A stretch of 36,458 nucleotides of DNA from an uncultured Opitutia bacterium (GTDB lineage: Bacteria; Verrucomicrobiota; Verrucomicrobiia; Opitutales; Opitutaceae): NCBI GenBank assembly GCA_903848965.1, contig CAINHV010000346.1, positions 1 to 36,458 on the forward strand. Direction: 5' to 3'. The notes beneath the pieces are model-generated. The model saw nothing but the letters and a program-made list of their open reading frames with translations, was not told the origin of the DNA and did not search any database. The position numbers and the translations under genes were made by a program. Below are positions 16,699-25,109 of the stretch, in pieces; position 1 is the first letter of the stretch; every line of letters starts with the position of its first letter.

Positions 16699-17979
16699 AT
16701 GTCGCAAACCAGCCACGGGCTAAGTCCCAGTCGCGAACGCGCTACGCTCCTGACTTTGGCGGCGGTGCAGTTCACGCACATCCTGGACTTCATGATCATG
16801 ATGCCGCTGGGGGCGCAGCTCATGCGGGCCTTCAACATCACGCCGGCGCAGTTCACGTATCTCGTGGCGTCGTATGGACTCGCGGCGGCGATCAGCGGCT
16901 TTGCGGGTGGGTTCGTCCTCGACCGCTTCGATCGGAAGCGCTCGCTGCTCTTTCTATACACGGGCTTCGCGCTCTCGACCGTCGCCTGCGGGCTGGCCCC
17001 CACCCACCACTGGCTCCTCGCCGCGCGGCTCGCCGCCGGAGCTTTCGGCGGCCTGGCCGGATCGATGGTATCCGCCATGGTTGGCGACATCATTCCGCCC
17101 GCCCGCCGCGGTCGCGCGATGAGCCTCGTCATGGCGGCCTTTCCCATCGCATCCGTGCTCGGCGTGCCGGCCGGGTTGATCCTGGCGGGAAAGTTCGGCT
17201 GGCACTCCGCCTTCTTCCTCCTCGCGGGCTTGGCGGCCCTGGTGCTGATCCTCGCCTCGCTGGCCCTGCCACCGATCCGTACCGCGGTACACGATCACCA
17301 ACCGTGGCGACAAATGAGGGAGATCATGTCGCACCGGATCCATCTTCGCGCGTTCGCCCTATCCTCCGTGCTCATCATTGGTGGCGGCATGCTCGTGCCG
17401 TTCCTCGCCCCGACTTTTATCACCAATGTCGGGCTCGACGAAAAGGTGCAGTTGCCGATCGCCTACGCCGTCGGCGGGCTGGCCACGGCGCTCAGCACAC
17501 CGCTGATCGGCTGGCTCAGCGATCACGTGGATCGCCTGAAACTGCTCGCCGTGATCTCGACCGCCGGAGTGATCGTCGTCCTGATCATCACCCGGCTCGG
17601 GCCCTCGTCTCTGACCTTCGCCGCGACCATGATGGCGCTCTTCATGGTGACGATGTCGGGCCGCTTCTCGCCCGCGATGACCATGGTGGCCAACGCGGTG
17701 GAAGCGCGGTACCGGGGCGGATTCATGAGCGTCAGCAACGCGCTGCAACAAGCCGCCAGCGGCCTCGCGAATATCGGCGCCGGCCTGCTGGTGAGCTTCG
17801 ATCCCGCGGGCCGGTTGGTCGGCTATCCGACTGCCGGCAATATCTCGATTTTCTTCTTCGTCCTCACGGTCGTGCTCGCCGCGAATCTTCGGGCCGCCGC
17901 ACCCCATGTGGCGATGCCGGCCCCCGGCAACCCATTCGGGACCCGGGAGCAACCGAGACGTCGAGGTGAGTCCTGCTGA
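16699..17979 (+). CDS. Major facilitator superfamily transporter
   Basis: A 426-aa inner-membrane protein with about 12 predicted TM helices. The MFS signature between helices 2 and 3 reads GGFVLDRFDRKRSLL (G-x3-D-R-x-x-R/K type), and the second half has the equivalent IGWLSDHVDRLKLL. The N-terminal half resembles AraJ/drug-efflux (DHA1) proteins: LDFMIMMPLGAQLM in TM1, and motif C-like ASVLGVPAGLILAGKFGW in TM5. Export of a small molecule is the likely role; substrate not predictable. It follows lysR on the same strand and may be its target. The C-terminal tail is short and basic. ATG at 16699; no strong Shine-Dalgarno. Confidence 0.92.
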   Translation: MSQTSHGLSPSRERATLLTLAAVQFTHILDFMIMMPLGAQLMRAFNITPAQFTYLVASYGLAAAISGFAGGFVLDRFDRKRSLLFLYTGFALSTVACGLAPTHHWLLAARLAAGAFGGLAGSMVSAMVGDIIPPARRGRAMSLVMAAFPIASVLGVPAGLILAGKFGWHSAFFLLAGLAALVLILASLALPPIRTAVHDHQPWRQMREIMSHRIHLRAFALSSVLIIGGGMLVPFLAPTFITNVGLDEKVQLPIAYAVGGLATALSTPLIGWLSDHVDRLKLLAVISTAGVIVVLIITRLGPSSLTFAATMMALFMVTMSGRFSPAMTMVANAVEARYRGGFMSVSNALQQAASGLANIGAGLLVSFDPAGRLVGYPTAGNISIFFFVLTVVLAANLRAAAPHVAMPAPGNPFGTREQPRRRGESC

Positions 17980-18114
17980 TCGGGCCATCTGCTCTCCGCC
18001 GTGCCCGGGCGCTCCATCATCTGGGACATCATCCGCCACGGCAGGCACAAGTGAGAATTCGTGGTCGCAGCCTTGTCCGGGACGCCGGGCCCTCGTAGTT
18101 TGGCCACTTTTCCG

Positions 18115-20766
18115 ATGTCCGCCACCGTCACCACGCCGTCCACCCTGCCTCCCCTCCGCCTCGTGCGCCGGCCGGAGCTGCTCGCGCCGGCCGGCGACTG
18201 GGAGTGCGTCCGGGCGGCTGTGGAAAATGGAGCCGACGCGATTTACTTCGGGCTCGAGCGCTTCAACGCCCGGATGCGGGCAAAGAACTTCACCCAGTCA
18301 GATCTGCCCGCCCTGATGGCATTCCTGCATCGCCGCGGGGTGCGCGGCTACGTGACCTTCAACACGCTGGTCTTCCCCAACGAGCTCGCCGAGGCCGAGG
18401 AATATCTGCGCACCATCCTGGCGGCGGGCGTCGATGCCGCGATCGTCCAGGACGTCGGCATCTGCCGGATGATCCGGGCGCTCTCGCCGGATTTCCCGAT
18501 CCACTGCTCGACCCAGATGACGATTACGAGCGTGGCCGGGGTCCGGTTTGCGCGGGAGCTCGGCGCCAATCTCGTCGTCCTCGCGCGGGAGAATTCGTTG
18601 AAGGAGATCAACGCGATCCAGGACGCAATCGCCCGCGACGCCTCCGCGCCCGGAGTCGTCGCCGAAGCGCCGGTCAAGCTCGAGGTCTTCGTGCATGGCG
18701 CCCTCTGCGTCGCGTACTCCGGCCAATGCCTGACGAGCGAGTCGCTCGGCGGCCGGTCGGCCAACCGCGGCGAATGCGCGCAGGCGTGCCGGATGCCCTA
18801 CGATCTGATCGCCGACGGCAAGCAAGTGGATCTCGGCGACCGGCGCTATCTCCTGAGCCCGCAGGATCTGGCGGGGATTGAAGTGCTGCCCGAGCTGGTC
18901 CAGAGCGGCGTCTCATCCCTGAAGATCGAGGGCCGGCTCAAGTCGCCCGAGTACGTGGCGAGCATCACGCGGGTGTATCGCCAGGCCTTGGACAAGGTCA
19001 TGGCCGCGCAGGTGGAGAACTCCGGTGCGGGGGTTGAGAGCCCATCATGGCCGGGCGGTTCCGGAGCTCTCCACCCTCAGACCTCAACTCTCAACCCGGC
19101 CCCCGCCTCCTACGAACTCCAGATGGCGTTCTCCCGCGGGCTCTACACCGGCTGGTTCCGCGGGATCAACAACCAGGAACTGGCCCATGCGCGCTTCGGC
19201 ACCAAGCGCGGGGTGTTCCTCGGCGAGGTCGCGCAGGTGGCCAACGAAAGCGTTTCGCTCGCGCTCGTGGCGCCGCTGAAGCCCGGCGACGGCATCGTGT
19301 TCGATGCCGGCAAGCCGGACGAACGCGAGCAGGGCGGCCGGGTTTACCAGGTCGAGCCGTCGCGCGATGGACGCGAAACCGTCCTGCGCTTCGGGCAGGG
19401 CGACATCGACTGGCGCCGCGTCCAGGTTGGGCAGCGGATCTGGAAGACCAACGATCCCGCCCTCGAGCGGGAACTGCGGGCGACGTTTGCCGGTGAACAG
19501 GTGCGGTACCAGCGGCCGATCTCCCTCGAGGTCCATGGCCTCGCCGGCGCGCCGCTGACGCTGATCGCCCGCGATCAGGATGGCCACGTGGCCCAGCTTC
19601 AGTCCGCGCTCCCGCTGGCGATCGCCGAACGACAACCGCTGACGACCGAACGCCTCCGCGAACAGCTTGGCCGGCTCGGCGGGACGCCCTTCACCCTTGG
19701 CGAGCTGACATCGCGGCTCGAGGGCAACGTCATCCTTCCGATCAGCGAACTGAACCGGATGCGCCGCGAGGCCGCGGCCGAACTTGAACGGCAGGCCGCG
19801 ACGCCGCGCCGGTGGACGACGCAGGCCTTCACCCGCCCGGACTTCACCGCCGCGGCGCCGGCGCCGTCCGCGCCGGAACTCATTGCCGTGATCCGCAGCC
19901 TCGATCAGCTCGATGCCGCCTGGGAGGCCGGGGTGCGGACCCTCTATTGCGAGTTCGAGAATCCGAAGCGCTACCGCGATGCGGTCGCGCGCTTCCGGGA
20001 GCGGCAGGCCGAGTTGAGTCCGGCGGACGCAGCCCGTGACGCCGGCAGCATCTGGGTCGCGCCGCCGCGGATCTTCAAGCCGGGCGAAGAGTGGATTCTC
20101 CAGCAGGTGCGTTCGTGCAACGCCGACGGCTACCTCGTCCGCAATTACGATCATCTCGCGTTCTTCGCCGCCGATCGGAAGCGCGGCGACTTCTCCCTCA
20201 ACGTCGCGAATCCCTGGGCCGCGGATTACTTTCTCCGCCACCACGGCCTCGAGCGCGTGACGGCGAGCTACGATCTCAACATCGCCCAACTCGAGGCGCT
20301 GCTGCGGACCGCACCCGGCGCGTGGTTCGACATCACGATTCACCAGCACATGCCGATGTTTCACATGGAGCACTGTGTGTTCTGCGCGTTTCTGTCCGCG
20401 GGGCGCGATTATCGGGACTGCGGCCGCCCTTGCGATACCCAGGTCGTATCGCTGAGGGATCGCGTCGGCGCCGATCTCCCGCTCAAGGCCGATGCCGGCT
20501 GCCGGAACACCGTCTTCAACAATCGGGCGCAAACCGGTGCCGAGTATGTCTCGCGGCTCCGCGATCTCGGGGCGCGGCAGTTCCGGGTCGAGTTTGTCAA
20601 CGAGAGCCCCGCGGAGGTGCAGGACACGCTCCGTCGCTACCAGCAGCTCCTGCGCAACGAGATCAGCGGGGCCGACCTGTGGCGCGAGCTGAAGTTGCTC
20701 AACCAACTCGGTGTCACCCGCGGCCAGATGGAAACCGCCGCGCCGGTTCTGGCCCGGAAAGCCTGA
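18115..20766 (+). CDS. U32-family peptidase-like protein (RlhA-related, long form with DUF3656-like region)
   Basis: An 883-aa member of the U32 group, whose studied members (RlhA, TrhP, UbiU/V) support RNA hydroxylation or ubiquinone hydroxylation rather than proteolysis. The N-terminal TIM-barrel half starts RPELLAPAGDWECVRAAVEN and holds the signature LEVFVHGALCVAYSGQC. Cys198, Cys205, Cys221 and Cys225 fit the Fe-S or metal site of the family. A middle domain resembling DUF3656 follows. A C-terminal part has further Cys pairs (754/757, 769/773) in HCVFCAF and DCGRPC, which may form a second site. RlhA-type 23S rRNA hydroxycytidine formation is a reasonable guess, not proven. Residues about 306-328 are encoded by a repeat insertion (see 19031-19097). 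Start ATG 18115 fits the homologous N-terminus; open frame extends to 18061. Confidence 0.9.
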   Translation: MSATVTTPSTLPPLRLVRRPELLAPAGDWECVRAAVENGADAIYFGLERFNARMRAKNFTQSDLPALMAFLHRRGVRGYVTFNTLVFPNELAEAEEYLRTILAAGVDAAIVQDVGICRMIRALSPDFPIHCSTQMTITSVAGVRFARELGANLVVLARENSLKEINAIQDAIARDASAPGVVAEAPVKLEVFVHGALCVAYSGQCLTSESLGGRSANRGECAQACRMPYDLIADGKQVDLGDRRYLLSPQDLAGIEVLPELVQSGVSSLKIEGRLKSPEYVASITRVYRQALDKVMAAQVENSGAGVESPSWPGGSGALHPQTSTLNPAPASYELQMAFSRGLYTGWFRGINNQELAHARFGTKRGVFLGEVAQVANESVSLALVAPLKPGDGIVFDAGKPDEREQGGRVYQVEPSRDGRETVLRFGQGDIDWRRVQVGQRIWKTNDPALERELRATFAGEQVRYQRPISLEVHGLAGAPLTLIARDQDGHVAQLQSALPLAIAERQPLTTERLREQLGRLGGTPFTLGELTSRLEGNVILPISELNRMRREAAAELERQAATPRRWTTQAFTRPDFTAAAPAPSAPELIAVIRSLDQLDAAWEAGVRTLYCEFENPKRYRDAVARFRERQAELSPADAARDAGSIWVAPPRIFKPGEEWILQQVRSCNADGYLVRNYDHLAFFAADRKRGDFSLNVANPWAADYFLRHHGLERVTASYDLNIAQLEALLRTAPGAWFDITIHQHMPMFHMEHCVFCAFLSAGRDYRDCGRPCDTQVVSLRDRVGADLPLKADAGCRNTVFNNRAQTGAEYVSRLRDLGARQFRVEFVNESPAEVQDTLRRYQQLLRNEISGADLWRELKLLNQLGVTRGQMETAAPVLARKA
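19031..19097. repeat. Inverted-repeat element inserted in frame in the U32 gene
   Basis: GGGTTGAGAG (19031-19040) and CTCTCAACCC (19088-19097) are perfect 10-bp arms around about 47 bp. The encoded segment (GVESPSWPGGSGALHPQTST) is rich in Ser, Gly and Pro and interrupts the otherwise conserved pattern between YRQALDKVMAA and YELQMAFSRGLYTGW. No stop codon or frameshift results. Confidence 0.65.
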
Positions 20767-20817
20767 GCGGCCTGGCCATCGCGCCAGGTCATTCCGCGTC
20801 CCGGCGCCGACTCCGGC

Positions 20818-21172
20818 TCAATCGTCCCGGCGGCCGAGCAAGAGCCCGACGATCACGCTCACGCCGAGCGCGCTGGCCAGCGACTGGTACGGTTTCGCGC
20901 GCACCGCGTGGTCGGCGCGCCGGGCGCCAGCGGCGAGGGCTTCGTTGGTCCCGTCGGGCGGCTTCGTCCGCCGCGACCCAGGCCGAGGCATAGACTTGGT
21001 TGAGCCGATCGGGGGTCCCGGCCAGCCGGGCCTTGATCGCGCCCAGCCGATCAAGCGCCTTGGTCCAAGGTCGCCCCCCCAGTATGTCCTCCGCCTCGGC
21101 CATGAACTGGTTGAGATGGGCGATCACTTGATCCGGGGTTTCAAAGATTGAGGCGGGGGCTGGGTTCTTCAG
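20818..21172 (-). pseudogene. DUF883 (ElaB/YqjD)-like gene broken by a frameshift
   Basis: Two overlapping minus-strand frames together spell a DUF883-type protein, a ribosome-associated inner-membrane anchor family. The first part (ETPDQVIAHLNQFMAEAEDI ... NQVYASAWVAADEAARR) is in one frame. The second part (NEALAAGARRADHAVRAKPY, then QSLASALGVSVIVGLLLGRR, a C-terminal TM segment typical of the family) is in another. The switch lies near 20950-20958, at GACGGGACC on the minus strand, where one extra base would explain it. No convincing start codon was found near the N-terminus; an ATG at 21290-21292 is in frame but adds unlike sequence. A sequencing error cannot be excluded. Confidence 0.7.
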
Positions 21173-21485
21173 GGGGACTTGGGCGTGATGGAAACAGACG
21201 ACAAGGACCGACGTAACCGCGCCTCCGAGGTGGCGCGAAACAAGGCGAAGCCGTTTGCACGACCCCGCCAGGTCCAGCTTCAACTTGCCCATCCCGAGAA
21301 CATGGCCCGCCTAAATGGTCGTCGGTTGAGACAGAAGTCGCGGTTCCCGGTTCGGCCGCGACCTTGCCCAGGCGCGATATTCGAGCCCCTCCCCGCTACG
21401 CCGCCCCGAAAATCAACGCCCCGAAATCTCTTTCTGGTGTCGAATTTGGATCGAGAACGTGTAAATTTTCCCATCCGGCTCCTGC

Positions 21486-22706
21486 ATGTCCACCATCACC
21501 AACGTCCGTCCAGTCCCTCCGTTGACGCCCCCGGCCAAGCTGACCGACCTCGAAATCAAGGATGCCCAGCTGATTTTCGGATCGGTCTGGCGTGATCTGG
21601 AAGAGGGTTTCGGCCGCGAGAACCTCCGATTTCCCAAGGAGATCATTCTTCTCGGCGGCGCGCCGGGCGCCGGCAAGGGCACGAACACGGACTTCATCAC
21701 CCAGACCCGCGGCCTCACCTGCCCGCCGATCGTGGTGAGCGCGCTGCTCGACTCCCCGGAGGCCCAGGCACTCAAGAATGCCGGCAATATGGTGGGCGAT
21801 CGGGACGTCGTCAGCCTGCTGCTGCGCGAATTGCTCAAGCTGGAGTATCGCGACGGCGCCATCCTTGACGGCTTCCCCCGGACGAAGGTGCAGGTCGAGT
21901 GTTTGAAGCTCCTCGTGGATCGGATGAACGCCCTCCGGCGCGAGTATTACGACACTCCGCTCTCGATCCATTTCCGCCAGCCCACCGTCCACATCATGGT
22001 GCTCTTCGTGGATGAGAAGGAGTCGATCGCCCGGCAACTGAAGCGCGGCCGCGAGATCCGGGAACACAATGAGGAAGTGCTCCGCAGCGGCATCGGCGTC
22101 GTGCGGGAGGAACGCCCGACGGATCATGATGAGGCCCTCGCCCGCCGTCGCTACCGGGTGTTCAAGGAGCAGACTTGGGATGCCCTCCAGTCGCTGAAGG
22201 AAATCTTCCACTACCACTTCATCAATGCGCAGGGATCGTACGAGGAGGTGGAGCGCAACATCCTCAACGAACTCGAATACCAGAGCACCCTGGAGCTCGA
22301 TCCCCGCACGGTGGACCGGCTCCGCGGGGTGCCGGTGGCGAGCGAAATTATTGTCCATGCCCGCCAGGAACTGGTGAAGCGGCTCGATTCCTACGAACTG
22401 GAACACCGCGAGCTCTTCGCCAGCGTCACCCACTTCATCGAGACCAAGATCATCCCGATCGTGCTCCGCCACGCCATTTCCGGCGTCGCGCACATCAACG
22501 CCGAGGAGCGCGTCCTCGATGATCCGCTCGCCCTGGCGATGTTGATCGATGTCTTCTCCGAGCGCGGCTACCATGCGGTCGTGGACATCCACAAGATCGA
22601 GCTGCCCGAGAAGGTCGACCTCACGACCGGCGCGATCAAGTGCCGGATGAAGAAGGTCTATCGGATCCAAATCCGCTTCCAGGGCTCGGAAATCCGCCGC
22701 GGGTAA
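21486..22706 (+). CDS. Adenylate-kinase-like nucleoside monophosphate kinase with long C-terminal extension
   Basis: P-loop kinase of the adenylate kinase family. The P-loop GAPGAGKGT is at residues 58-66, and DGFPRTKVQ (from Asp128) matches the NMP-binding signature. MVLFVDEKESIARQLKRGRE and RRRYRVFKEQT correspond to the LID-flanking part with its Arg residues. Usual adenylate kinases have about 185-220 aa, while this has 406. About 55 extra residues precede the P-loop and some 160 follow the kinase core (about 245-406). The C-terminal part (ELVKRLDSYELEHRELFASV, THFIETKIIPIVLRHAISGV, LALAMLIDVFSERGYHAVVD) looks folded and is not one I recognise. It could be a regulatory or interaction domain. 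Likely cytoplasmic; no operon partner. ATG at 21486. Confidence 0.87.
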   Translation: MSTITNVRPVPPLTPPAKLTDLEIKDAQLIFGSVWRDLEEGFGRENLRFPKEIILLGGAPGAGKGTNTDFITQTRGLTCPPIVVSALLDSPEAQALKNAGNMVGDRDVVSLLLRELLKLEYRDGAILDGFPRTKVQVECLKLLVDRMNALRREYYDTPLSIHFRQPTVHIMVLFVDEKESIARQLKRGREIREHNEEVLRSGIGVVREERPTDHDEALARRRYRVFKEQTWDALQSLKEIFHYHFINAQGSYEEVERNILNELEYQSTLELDPRTVDRLRGVPVASEIIVHARQELVKRLDSYELEHRELFASVTHFIETKIIPIVLRHAISGVAHINAEERVLDDPLALAMLIDVFSERGYHAVVDIHKIELPEKVDLTTGAIKCRMKKVYRIQIRFQGSEIRRG

Positions 22707-22802
22707 TCAGGTCGCTCCGCCGCCCAGGCTACCCGGCAGCCGGCCGCGGTTGGCTTTCATGCCTGTCAGGCCGTTCCACGCGCCGCAAAGAGGCCCCACT
22801 GC

Positions 22803-23327
22803 ATGCCTCCGCCCACCACCCGCCGTCCTTTTCTGTTCCTGGGTCTGTTCGTCAGCCTCGCCTTCGCGGCCCCGGCCTTCGCCGCGGCTTGGGATGCGCT
22901 CCATGTGTTCGGCGACAGCTACTCGGACAGCGGGGCCGGCTATGCCGACATCAACGGACCCACCGCCGTCGTCTATCTGGCGCGACGGCTGGAGATTCCC
23001 AGCTTCCAGGAAGTCGGTCTCCGGCTGAATCCCGCCCTGGCCACGCTGCCGGCGAGCATCACGCTGCCGGGTGCCGACGTCCGGCTGAGCCGCTGGGGAT
23101 AATTTTTCGGCGACGTGATGGCCAACGCCGCCCGCCACGGGATCACCAACACGACGGACACCTGCGCCGGCCGGGCGATCTTCGATGAGGACACCACCCC
23201 GCGTGGGGATCCCGAAACCTACTACTTTTACCACGCCGGCCATCCCTCGACCGCCGTGCACCGCCTCGTCGGCGAGCGACTGCTGGCTGAGGCTCTCACG
23301 GCCGCGCCAACTGTCCGGAGTCCCTAG
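22803..23327 (+). pseudogene. SGNH/GDSL hydrolase remnant (internal deletion and nonsense codon)
   Basis: The first 99 codons encode a signal peptide (PFLFLGLFVSLAFAAPAFAA) and the block I motif LHVFGDSYSDSGAGY with the nucleophile Ser. A TAA stands at 23100-23102. The same frame then continues with FFGDVMANAARHGITNTTDT, CAGRAIFDEDTTP, YYFYHAGHPSTAVHRLVGER, the C-terminal part of the same family with the catalytic His. Normal members are about 300 aa and carry blocks II and III between GPTAVVYLARRLEIP and the LNPALATLPASI region. Here those blocks are missing, so more than 100 codons seem deleted, in addition to the stop. It cannot encode an active esterase. Confidence 0.8.
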
Positions 23328-23338
23328 AGCCCCAAAAC

Positions 23339-24565
23339 CTATTCGTAACGCAGCGCCTCGATCGGGTCGAGGGACGCCGCCTTCCACGCGGGATATAGGC
23401 CGAAGATGACGCCAATCCCGCCGCAAACGGCGAGCCCGATGCCGGCCCACAGCCAGGGGAAAGTGATCGACGTGTTCATCGCCATCGCCACGGCGTTGCC
23501 TCCGCCGACGCCGATCACGACGCCCGCCACCCCTCCGATCATCGAGAGGGCGACCGCCTCGGCGAGGAACTGCAGGAGGATGCTGCGCTTCTTCGCCCCG
23601 ATGCTCTTACGAATGCCGATCTCCTTGGTGCGCTCCGTCACACTGACGAGCATGATGTTCATCACGCCGATGCCCGAGGCGAGGAGTGCAATCGCGCTGA
23701 TGATCAGCGCACCCGCCGCCACGATGTCCGCGATTTTGTTGAAGGCCTCGATCAGTGACTCGTTGGAGAAAACCTCGAAGTCATTGGGATCCTCGGGTTC
23801 GAGCCCGCGGACGAGCCGCATCGCCCCAATCGCCTGTTCCTCCGTGGCCGCAATTTCCGTCGGTCCCGGGGCCTGGACATTGATACTGATTGAGCGCCAG
23901 GCCCGCCCGTAAATCGCGAGAAACCGGCTGATTGGGGTGAGGACGAGATTGTCGGGATTGCCCCCGAACGAGGACCCCTTCGGCGCGAGGAGGCCGACCA
24001 CCGTGTAATTCTGGCCGTTCATCCGGACGAGCCTCCCCAGCGCCTCGCCATCCGGAAAGACCCGCTCGACCACCGCCGCCCCCAGCACGCACACCGCGCG
24101 ACCATAGAGAACGTCGTCGACCCCGAGGTTGCGGCCCGCACCGACATCGTAGTTGAAGGCCGTGATAAAGTTATCGTCCGTCCCAATCAACCGGACGTTC
24201 GGGTTCGTGCGCAGGTCGCGATTCACCACCGTGACGCCGTTGCGGCTGATCTGGAGATTCACGCGCGCCGCCTCGCCCATCGCTTCCTTGAACCGCTCGG
24301 CATGCGGATAACTGATGTCGCGCCGGTTGCGGAACCGCGTCCACGGATCGGAGAAGTTGATCGGTGGAAACTTCGTGACCTGAAAGCTGTTCGCCCCGAG
24401 GACATTCAGGCCGGTCTCGATCGATGAGCGCATGCCGTTGATCAACGTCATCACGCCGATGACGGAGAACACCCCCACCGCAATGCCGAGCACCGTCAGG
24501 CTCGAACGCAGCTTGTTCGAGCTCAGGGCCGTGACGGCGAGGCGGAAGGTTTCGATGCTGCGCAT
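23339..24565 (-). CDS. MacB-like ABC transporter permease (FtsX/MacB_PCD type)
   Basis: A 408-aa inner-membrane permease without its own ATPase domain. TM1 is near residues 18-42 (NKLRSSLTVLGIAVGVFSVI). A large periplasmic MacB_PCD domain follows (about 45-280), with SYPHAERFKEA and GRAVCVLGAAVVERVFPDGE. Three C-terminal TM helices form the FtsX domain (ASGIGVMNIMLVSVTERTKE, IGIRKSIGAKKRSILLQFLA). It ends in AASLDPIEALRYE, typical of the family. It is the last gene of an operon with a HlyD/MacA-like adaptor, an ATPase and a paralogous permease. The pair probably forms a heterodimer using the 26487-27233 ATPase to drive mechanotransmission-type export of a peptide, lipid or drug. Substrate unknown. 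Confidence 0.92.
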   Translation of the reverse strand: MRSIETFRLAVTALSSNKLRSSLTVLGIAVGVFSVIGVMTLINGMRSSIETGLNVLGANSFQVTKFPPINFSDPWTRFRNRRDISYPHAERFKEAMGEAARVNLQISRNGVTVVNRDLRTNPNVRLIGTDDNFITAFNYDVGAGRNLGVDDVLYGRAVCVLGAAVVERVFPDGEALGRLVRMNGQNYTVVGLLAPKGSSFGGNPDNLVLTPISRFLAIYGRAWRSISINVQAPGPTEIAATEEQAIGAMRLVRGLEPEDPNDFEVFSNESLIEAFNKIADIVAAGALIISAIALLASGIGVMNIMLVSVTERTKEIGIRKSIGAKKRSILLQFLAEAVALSMIGGVAGVVIGVGGGNAVAMAMNTSITFPWLWAGIGLAVCGGIGVIFGLYPAWKAASLDPIEALRYE

Positions 24566-24567
24566 TT

Positions 24568-25109
24568 GATCGGATTTTGGATTTTGGATTCTCGATTTTG
24601 GATTTCAGGCCCCGCTTACTAAACCAGCTTCCCCATTTTCCGCTGCAGCGTCTGGCGGGACGCGACCATGATGGCGGTCAGTTCACTCGCTTCCTGCGCC
24701 AACGGGATAACTTGCTCCGGGGGCGCCAACTCGTGGTCGGAAATCAATTCCAGCCAGTACCCGGACTCATCCGCCTGTTCCTCGACCACGGAAATCTTCG
24801 ACACCATCTCAGCGACCGAACGTGAACGACATGCCGCCCGGTAATTCGCTCCGACAGAGGTGGCACAGCGCCCCAGCTGCCCCGCTAGAATTCGCGCCGC
24901 CCGGCTATCCGGCAGCGAATCGACGAGCTGCAGCACAAGCCGGGCAAAAGACTTCGTTCGCAGCTTCAATTCTCGTTCCGTCATCCGCCCAATTTTACGC
25001 GGGCGACTAGGCGAAGAAAACCGTGGCTGACCCCAAATTGCGGGGTAGCCAGCGCGACGACGGTAGTCGGCTCGAAATCCAAAATCGAGAATCCAAAATC
25101 CGAAATCAC
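24568..25109. mobile_element. Palindrome-bounded cassette carrying the four-helix-bundle gene
   Basis: A perfect 28-bp inverted repeat (24579-24606 and 25074-25101, core GGATTCTCGATTTTGGATTT) bounds a segment with one gene. The element begins exactly at the TGA of the upstream permease (minus-strand reading TGATTTCGG) and ends 2 bp before the ATG of the downstream permease (AAAATCCGATCAAATG). No transposase is encoded and no clear target duplication was seen. Confidence 0.65.
24619..24984 (-). CDS. Four-helix-bundle protein (S23/IVS-encoded family, TIGR02436-like)
   Basis: A 121-aa all-helical protein. Family features are MTERELKLRTKSFARLVLQL at the start, SLPDSRAARILAGQLGRCAT, SVGANYRAACRSRSVAEMVS and KISVVEEQADESGYWLELIS. 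The family was first noticed in intervening sequences of 23S rRNA genes and is now known at many chromosomal sites; its function is unknown, although the pentameric bundle may bind nucleic acid. The frame stays open upstream to 25113, but that extra part merely translates the repeat (SDFGFWILDFGF), so ATG at 24982-24984 is chosen. The gene separates two permease genes of one operon and is enclosed by 28-bp inverted repeats. Confidence 0.88.
   Translation of the reverse strand: MTERELKLRTKSFARLVLQLVDSLPDSRAARILAGQLGRCATSVGANYRAACRSRSVAEMVSKISVVEEQADESGYWLELISDHELAPPEQVIPLAQEASELTAIMVASRQTLQRKMGKLV

Noticed and set aside
19084-20706. 540-codon minus-strand open frame
   Set aside because: Antisense shadow of the U32 gene, which has conserved Cys motifs in the sense frame.
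21396-22670. 424-codon minus-strand open frame
   Set aside because: Antisense to the nucleotide kinase with its P-loop and DGFPRT motif; no domain in the antisense product.
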